Below are positions 59,005-64,000 of a stretch of DNA of 64,000 nucleotides, piece after piece (position 1 is the first letter of the stretch; every line of letters starts with the position of its first letter). The notes beneath the pieces were generated by a model. The model was not told the DNA's origin, searched no databases, and worked only from the letters and a program-made list of their open reading frames with translations. Location of the stretch: positions 1 to 64,000 of the forward strand of contig JASJCQ010000015.1 in assembly GCA_030065915.1 (NCBI GenBank), given 5' to 3'. Source of the DNA: Woeseiaceae bacterium (GTDB lineage: Bacteria > Pseudomonadota > Gammaproteobacteria > Steroidobacterales > Woeseiaceae). The translations under genes and the position numbers were made by a program.

Positions 59005-59057
59005 GATTGTACACTTACAGAACTGGCTATGGACCAGCGCGAAGCGCGTGTACAATC
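59005..59057. promoter_or_regulatory. Divergent zur/thrS promoter region with 10-bp inverted repeat
   Basis: GATTGTACAC (59005-59014) and GTGTACAATC (59048-59057) are perfect inverted repeats 33 bases apart. Each arm contains a TACAAT hexamer that fits a -10 element for the gene it faces: 59051-59056 for thrS and the minus strand of 59006-59011 for zur. The -35 hexamers are not clear. Confidence 0.55.
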
Positions 59058-59089
59058 CCAGCGTTTAAGGTACAGCGCACGGTCTTTTC

Positions 59090-61021
59090 ATGCCTCAGAT
59101 CAGTTTGCCCGACGGCTCAGTTCGGGAATTCGACTCCGCGGTCACCGGCTCGCAAATTGCCGCCGGGATCGGTAAACGCCTCGAGAAGGATGCGGTAGCC
59201 GTTCGGGTGGACGGCGAGCTATGGGACCTGACCCGACCGATCGAGACTGACGCGGCCGTCGAGATCATCACGCGCGACTCCGACGACGGCCTCGAGATAC
59301 TCAGGCATGACGCCGCCCACGTACTCGCCGAGGCGGTCAAGGAACTCTGGCCGGAGACACAGGTGACTATCGGTCCGGCTATCGAGAATGGTTTCTACTA
59401 CGATTTCTCACGCCCGGAGCCTTTCACCGATGCCGACCTCGAAGTTATCGAAGAGCGCATGCGGAATATCGTCGACCGCGACGAAGAGCTCAAGCGGGAA
59501 GTCTGGACACGCAACGACGCGGTCAGGTTTTTCCGCGACCAGGGTGAGGAGTACAAGGCGGAAATCATCGAGAGTATCCCCGAAGATGAGGTCCTGACGC
59601 TGTATCGTCAGGGCGACTTCATCGACCTGTGTCGCGGACCGCATCTACCGTCGACGGGACGGCTGGGCAAGGCCTTCAAGCTGACCCACGTATCCGGCGC
59701 ATACTGGCGCGGCGATTCAAAAAACGAAATGCTTCAACGCGTCTACGGTACGGCCTGGGCAAACGACAAGCAGCTTCGCAAGTACCTGCACATGCTCGAG
59801 GAGGCCGAGAAGCGCGACCATCGTCGGCTGGGCAAGATCATGGACCTGTTTCACTTCCAGGAGGAGGCCCCCGGCGCGGTATTCTGGCACCCGAAGGGAT
59901 GGGCGCTTTTCCAACAGCTGATTTCCTTCATGCGAGAGCAGCAGAACAAGGTCGGCTACCGGGAGATCAATACGCCCGAGCTGATGGACCGCTCGCTGTG
60001 GCAGGCATCGGGGCACTGGGATTCTTTCGGCGAAAACATGTATACGACCGAAACGATCGACGGCCGCCACTATGCGATCAAGCCGATGAATTGTCCCGGC
60101 CATGTGCAGGTGTTCAAGCAGGGCATCACGAGCTATCGCGACCTGCCCTATCGCCTTGCTGAGTTCGGTAAGTGCCACCGGTATGAGCCGTCCGGCGCGC
60201 TGCATGGCATGATGCGCGTTCGGGCATTCACCCAGGATGATGCCCACATCTTCTGCACGGCCGAGCAGATCACTGAGGAATCGCTGGCCGTCTGCAAGCT
60301 GATACTCGGCATCTACCGTGACTTCGGCTTTGATGACGTCCGTATCAAGTTCTCCGATCGCCCTGACGTTCGCGTCGGCGATGACGAGATCTGGGATAAG
60401 GCCGAGGACGCATTGCTCGAAGCGCTGAAGGTTGCCGGGCTCGACTACTCGCATAATCCCGGCGAGGGCGCGTTTTATGGACCGAAGCTCGAGTTCGTGC
60501 TGCGTGACGCGATTGGCCGTGACTGGCAGTGCGGGACGCTGCAGGTCGATCTCAACATGCCGGGCAGGCTCGGCGCGACTTACATTGGCGAAGACGGCAA
60601 CAAGCATCTTCCGGTCATGTTGCACCGGGCAATCTTCGGCTCGCTCGAGCGATTCATCGGCATCCTGATCGAGCATCACGCCGGCAACCTGCCATTGTGG
60701 CTCGCACCGACACAGGTCAAGGTGCTGACGATCACGTCTGACGCCGATGCGTACGCCGAGGCACTGCTGGGGACGTTGCGCGCTGCCGGCATTCGCGCCG
60801 AGGCCGATACCAGGAACGAGAAGATCTCCTACAAGGTCCGCGAGCACAGCGTCGCCAAGATTCCTGTACTGCTCGCCGTTGGACAACGGGAAGTCGACGA
60901 AAAGACCGTCGCCGTGCGGCGGCTCGGGTCGAAAAAGCAGCGGGTGCTGCCGTTTACGGAACTGCTTTCCGAGCTCGAGAGCGAGATCGCCGAGCGCCGT
61001 GCAGGGGCGCCCGACGGCTAG
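59090..61021 (+). CDS. thrS: Threonyl-tRNA synthetase
   Basis: A 643-residue class II synthetase with the N-terminal TGS domain ([18 protein letters not shown]), an editing domain containing the [11 protein letters not shown] and [10 protein letters not shown] zinc-like residues, and the catalytic core [49 protein letters not shown]. Length is standard. Unlike in most Proteobacteria it is not followed by infC-rpmI-rplT. Confidence 0.97.
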   Translation: MPQISLPDGSVREFDSAVTGSQIAAGIGKRLEKDAVAVRVDGELWDLTRPIETDAAVEIITRDSDDGLEILRHDAAHVLAEAVKELWPETQVTIGPAIENGFYYDFSRPEPFTDADLEVIEERMRNIVDRDEELKREVWTRNDAVRFFRDQGEEYKAEIIESIPEDEVLTLYRQGDFIDLCRGPHLPSTGRLGKAFKLTHVSGAYWRGDSKNEMLQRVYGTAWANDKQLRKYLHMLEEAEKRDHRRLGKIMDLFHFQEEAPGAVFWHPKGWALFQQLISFMREQQNKVGYREINTPELMDRSLWQASGHWDSFGENMYTTETIDGRHYAIKPMNCPGHVQVFKQGITSYRDLPYRLAEFGKCHRYEPSGALHGMMRVRAFTQDDAHIFCTAEQITEESLAVCKLILGIYRDFGFDDVRIKFSDRPDVRVGDDEIWDKAEDALLEALKVAGLDYSHNPGEGAFYGPKLEFVLRDAIGRDWQCGTLQVDLNMPGRLGATYIGEDGNKHLPVMLHRAIFGSLERFIGILIEHHAGNLPLWLAPTQVKVLTITSDADAYAEALLGTLRAAGIRAEADTRNEKISYKVREHSVAKIPVLLAVGQREVDEKTVAVRRLGSKKQRVLPFTELLSELESEIAERRAGAPDG

Positions 61022-61073
61022 CTAGCGCCGCCTTGGTTCGCTAACCTAAACGTGACGCAACCTGCACTTTGGT

Positions 61074-61089
61074 TGTGCGCCAGGTCACA
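61074..61089. promoter_or_regulatory. CRP-like box upstream of the receiver-TonB fusion gene
   Basis: TGTGC-GCCAGG-TCACA matches TGTGA-N6-TCACA at nine of ten fixed positions and lies 108 bases before the start codon, in a 175-base gap. A CATAAT hexamer within 61171-61180 may be the -10 element, which would put the box too far upstream for class II activation. Confidence 0.45.
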
Positions 61090-61196
61090 TATTGTTGATC
61101 CGGACGCCCCGTGCGCTTTGCGCTGCGCCTCCTTTACATATACTGCCTGAAGCGACGGTCCATATGGATTGGACATAATACTTTCAGGAGAAACAG

Positions 61197-63842
61197 GTGC
61201 CTCTCGAGCAGTTCAAAACGCAGGTTCTATTGCTTCACAGCGAGCAGAGCGCACTCGACAAGTTGAGCGCGGGCTTCAACGACAAGTACACCGTGCATTG
61301 CGCAACCAGCGGCGTTGAGGCGCTGAACACGCTGGGCGAGACCCCGATTCACGTCATTGTCTCAGCCAGCAACCTGCCGGGCATGAGCGGCGCCGATGCG
61401 CTGCGTGAAGCCAAGAAGCGTTCCCCTGATACGATCGGCATCCTGATTGCCGGCGAGAACGACAAACAGGCCGAAGCGCTCGTCGGGGACAAGGAAATCT
61501 TCCAGGTCATTCGCGGCGGCATTAACCCGAAAGACATCACGAGACTCATCGACGACGCAACCCAGCAGATGCGCCTGATGGCAATCGCAGAATCCGCCAA
61601 CGACCAGGCAGCCGAACCTGCAGAAGGCACCGGCGAGCACATCGTCATGGAGACCGATGACCACGGCTCGACGATCATCAGCGATGGGACCGGCCAGCAC
61701 GCAGCCCTGAATCCGCAAAAGATGGGCGAGTCGGCGCCGGTTGGCGCACAGGCCGTCGCGGTGCTCGTCATGACCAAGGACGAAGCATTCCTCGAGTCCA
61801 TCAAGGAATGTTGTCGCGGCATGCATGACGTGCATACGGCGAGTTCCATCAAGGCCGCCCAGGAACTGATCCAGTCCAACTCGGTAGGAGTCAGCATCGT
61901 GGATGCCGGACTGGTCGGCCCGAACGTCGAAAAGCTGACGCAGCACCTGCAGTCACTGCAGAAGCGGCTGGTGACGATCGTCGCTGGCCGCCGTGAAGAC
62001 GGCGACATGCTGATGGACCTGATCAACAGGGGTAAGGTGTATCGCTTCCTGCTAAAACCGGTATCACCCGGACGCGTCCGACTCGCGGTCGAGGCGTCGG
62101 TCAAGCATCACCTCGACAGCCCTGACAGCGCATTCCAGAAAGTCGCTGCCAGCACTCCCCCGCCGGTGGCGCCGGCGGCCGCTGCGCCCGCATCTCCGGC
62201 CCCTGCCGCGGATAAGTCGGACACTTCTGCAGAGTCCGCCGTGACAAAGATGCCGGAGGACAGCATCGTTGCCGAAGGACTGTCCAAGGTCTTTGGCGAA
62301 GACGACTCCCGGTTTGCTCAGACGGTGTCGGGTTTCGTTACGGGTCGTGGCAAATCGCAGCCCAAGGAAGATGCGCCTGTACCATCATCCCATGCACTGG
62401 ACGACGACGATGGCGCTTCGATGTTTACCAATCCAGCCGTCCTGGGCGGCATTGCAGTTGCCGTGTTGGCCGTCGCCGGCATTGGCTTCTGGTTGACGTC
62501 CGGCGACGACGCAACTGACGCAATCCCGCCTGCCGTGGTTCAACAGCCTGCAGGTGGCTCAGATCGGGCACCCGAGCAGACGGTTGCAGAGCCTGCCGCA
62601 CCGGTAGCCAGCGACGTCAGCCGGGAGCCGGTCAGCGAGCCGGTCGTGTCCAACGACAGCAACGGGTTGGATGACGCGACGGCGACGCCTGCGGATGCTA
62701 TTGCAGCCGTTGCGGACGAGGGCACACAAGCGATGGTCGCCGCTGCCGAAGCCGCGCTGGCCGGGGATCGCCTGTTCACCCCTGTTGGCGACAACGCACT
62801 CGAGCTCTACGCGGAGGCGCTGGTGCTTGCACCTGACGATGCAGCCATTCAGTCTGCATTCGAGACGACGTTGGACACTGCTATCGTCGCGATAGAGACT
62901 GCCCTTCTCGAAGGACGACTCGGTGTCGTCGATCAGGGTGTACGCCAGGTTAGCCTCGTGCAGCCGGATCATCCGCGTCTGCCCTTCCTTATCGCTCAGC
63001 TTCAGCAGGCACAGATTCGTTCGACGGTCGACGAGGCCCGGGCGGCGCTGCGTTCGGAACAGTTCGGCGAAGCGGCCAGCGCAATTGACGCTGCCGAAAG
63101 CCTTGGCGCCGATGCGTCGACGATCGAAGGTCTGCGCGGAGAGCTCGCAGATGCCCGCTCATCGCAGGAGATCGACCAGATCCTGTCGGTGGCCGGTCGC
63201 CGGCTGGACCAGGGTCGACTGCTGGCGCCGGCGAATGACAACGCTCGCTACCTGTACGATCTTGTCCTGAGAACGGACCCGAGCAACGCTGCCGCCCGAC
63301 AGGGCCTGAAGGCAGTTGCGGCAACGCTCGTATTGAACGCGCGCGACGAGATCGACGCCGGCCGGCTCGGCGCGGCGGAGAACCTCCTGAGTCGTGCGGC
63401 CGACATCGACCCGAACAGCTCCGAGCTCACAGCGGCACGCCAGGTGCTTAACGACGCAAGAACAGCAGCAACACGCGCTGCCAACGAACAGGCAGCGGCC
63501 GACGCGGCAGCGGCGGAACGCGCGGCGGCAGAAGCAGCGGCGGCGGCCGCACAAGCCGCACGACCCGTACCGGTTTCATCGCTGACCCGCGTCAAATACG
63601 TCGCGCCGAAATACCCGCGGAGCGCCGAGCGGCGAGGCATCAGCGGATGGGTCGACATCATCTTCACCGTTTCACTGGACGGAAGCGTTCGCGACGTTGA
63701 AGTTCGCGGCTCCGATCCCGGCGATACCTTCGTCGCGTCTGCTATAGCGGCAGTAGAACGCTGGGAGTTTGAACCTATAAGAGAGAACGGCAGCGCTGTG
63801 GAGAAACGCGCCGGCGTCCGACTGATGTTCGCCCTCGAATAA
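61197..63842 (+). CDS. Receiver-receiver-TM-TonB C-terminal fusion protein
   Basis: An 881-residue protein with GTG start and CAGGAG eight bases upstream. Order: receiver-like domain 1 (about 7-125) with Ala57 in place of the phospho-Asp (VIVSASNLPGMSG) and no conserved Lys; receiver-like domain 2 (about 186-305) keeping Asp236 (VSIVDAGL) and Lys287-Pro288; an Ala/Pro linker; one membrane span (about 413-433); helical repeats, two of which share DNAxxLYxxxL and a DP/PDD segment; an Ala-rich coiled coil; and a TonB C-terminal domain (about 791-881, VKYVAPKYPRSAERRGISGWVDI). It should sit in the inner membrane with receivers inside and TonB domain in the periplasm. No exbB/exbD nearby. Confidence 0.88.
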   Translation: MPLEQFKTQVLLLHSEQSALDKLSAGFNDKYTVHCATSGVEALNTLGETPIHVIVSASNLPGMSGADALREAKKRSPDTIGILIAGENDKQAEALVGDKEIFQVIRGGINPKDITRLIDDATQQMRLMAIAESANDQAAEPAEGTGEHIVMETDDHGSTIISDGTGQHAALNPQKMGESAPVGAQAVAVLVMTKDEAFLESIKECCRGMHDVHTASSIKAAQELIQSNSVGVSIVDAGLVGPNVEKLTQHLQSLQKRLVTIVAGRREDGDMLMDLINRGKVYRFLLKPVSPGRVRLAVEASVKHHLDSPDSAFQKVAASTPPPVAPAAAAPASPAPAADKSDTSAESAVTKMPEDSIVAEGLSKVFGEDDSRFAQTVSGFVTGRGKSQPKEDAPVPSSHALDDDDGASMFTNPAVLGGIAVAVLAVAGIGFWLTSGDDATDAIPPAVVQQPAGGSDRAPEQTVAEPAAPVASDVSREPVSEPVVSNDSNGLDDATATPADAIAAVADEGTQAMVAAAEAALAGDRLFTPVGDNALELYAEALVLAPDDAAIQSAFETTLDTAIVAIETALLEGRLGVVDQGVRQVSLVQPDHPRLPFLIAQLQQAQIRSTVDEARAALRSEQFGEAASAIDAAESLGADASTIEGLRGELADARSSQEIDQILSVAGRRLDQGRLLAPANDNARYLYDLVLRTDPSNAAARQGLKAVAATLVLNARDEIDAGRLGAAENLLSRAADIDPNSSELTAARQVLNDARTAATRAANEQAAADAAAAERAAAEAAAAAAQAARPVPVSSLTRVKYVAPKYPRSAERRGISGWVDIIFTVSLDGSVRDVEVRGSDPGDTFVASAIAAVERWEFEPIRENGSAVEKRAGVRLMFALE

Positions 63843-64000
63843 ACGAGTCGAATCACTCGAATCAGAACGCAAGAGAGAACGGCAGCGCGGTAGAGAAACG
63901 CGCTGGCGTCCGACTGATGTTTGCCCTCGAATAAACGAGTCGAATCGCTCGAATCAGAACGACGGGGAGAACGGCTCGGCTGTAGAAATGCGCGCCGGCG
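63781..64000 (+). repeat. 92-bp tandem repeat of the TonB-gene 3' end
   Basis: Copy 1 (63781-63872) includes essentially all of the last 20 codons and the stop of the preceding gene plus 30 bases; copy 2 is 63873-63964 and copy 3 starts at 63965 and runs off the window. In the coding part, copy 2 differs from copy 1 at four positions, all synonymous, so it still spells the last 20 residues plus TAA. Copy 3 has several synonymous changes and one Lys-to-Met change. The period, 92, is not a multiple of three. Confidence 0.9.

Noticed and set aside
59717..60886. A 389-codon minus-strand open frame
   Set aside because: Antisense to thrS, a certain gene.
63873..63964. Stop-codon readthrough or frameshift extending the receiver-TonB protein into repeat copy 2
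   Set aside because: The 92-bp period places copy 2 in another frame, and each copy keeps its own TAA, so readthrough would not yield the repeated peptide.

Overview
The window looks like a chromosomal segment of a gammaproteobacterium with high GC content, probably a marine or sediment heterotroph. The affiliation rests on conserved gene neighbourhoods (der-bamB-yfgM-hisS-rodZ-pilF-rlmN-ndk; yajC-secD-secF behind queA-tgt; xerD-dsbC) and on a set of beta-oxidation and amino-acid catabolism genes. A Woeseiaceae/Chromatiales-like affiliation is only a guess. Almost the whole window is coding, with short gaps and many 1-4 base overlaps.

Layout. 0-13.4 kb (minus strand): an AGCS symporter, a MetX-family acyltransferase, the der-to-rlmN operon (ribosome assembly, outer-membrane protein assembly, translocon, tRNA charging, cell shape, type IV pili), ndk, and a reduced Fe-S operon trmJ-iscS-iscU-like-iscA. 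13.5-22.6 kb: suhB, two copies of a palindromic intergenic repeat, secF-secD-yajC, tgt-queA, and an ECF sigma/anti-sigma/PDZ-protein operon. 22.6-28.2 kb: tRNA-Leu(CAA), a Nudix hydrolase, dsbC, xerD, an acyltransferase, a thiolase and an SDR dehydrogenase. 28.2-31.9 kb is the only clearly accessory block: an M3 peptidase gene and an IS30 element between inverted REP-like repeats. 31.9-48.7 kb: ETF-ubiquinone oxidoreductase, zapE, a MarR regulator, tryptophan 2,3-dioxygenase, a giant NAD-glutamate dehydrogenase, gpmA, a gamma-carbonic anhydrase homologue, an acyl-CoA operon (ligase, atypical SDR, thioesterase), a nitrilase and an M49-like peptidase. 48.7-56.8 kb: a MaoC hydratase, a molybdenum-cofactor cluster (mocA; moaA-moaC-mobA-moaD-moaE), two acyl-CoA dehydrogenases, a queuosine-precursor transporter and a SAM hydroxide adenosyltransferase homologue. 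56.8-64 kb: glnS, a Zur/Fur regulator, thrS, and a large fusion protein with two receiver-like domains, one membrane span and a TonB C-terminus.

The genes combine into a few themes. Fatty-acyl and amino-acid oxidation (ligase, acyl-CoA dehydrogenases, MaoC, thiolase, SDR, thioesterase, kynA, GDH) delivers electrons to ETF-QO. Envelope biogenesis is covered by Sec, BamB, YfgM, DsbC, RodZ and PilF. Queuosine modification uses queA and tgt here plus a YhhQ transporter that could import precursor.

The observations most worth a second look are: the receiver-TM-TonB fusion; the 92-bp tandem array of its C-terminal coding end, in which copy 2 differs from copy 1 only at synonymous sites; an SDR that has lost its YxxxK catalytic pair inside an acyl-CoA operon; a scaffold protein that keeps one of the three IscU cysteine ligands; and paired CRP-like boxes between xerD and the acyltransferase gene. 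All functional statements come from reading motifs and context; no database search was run.
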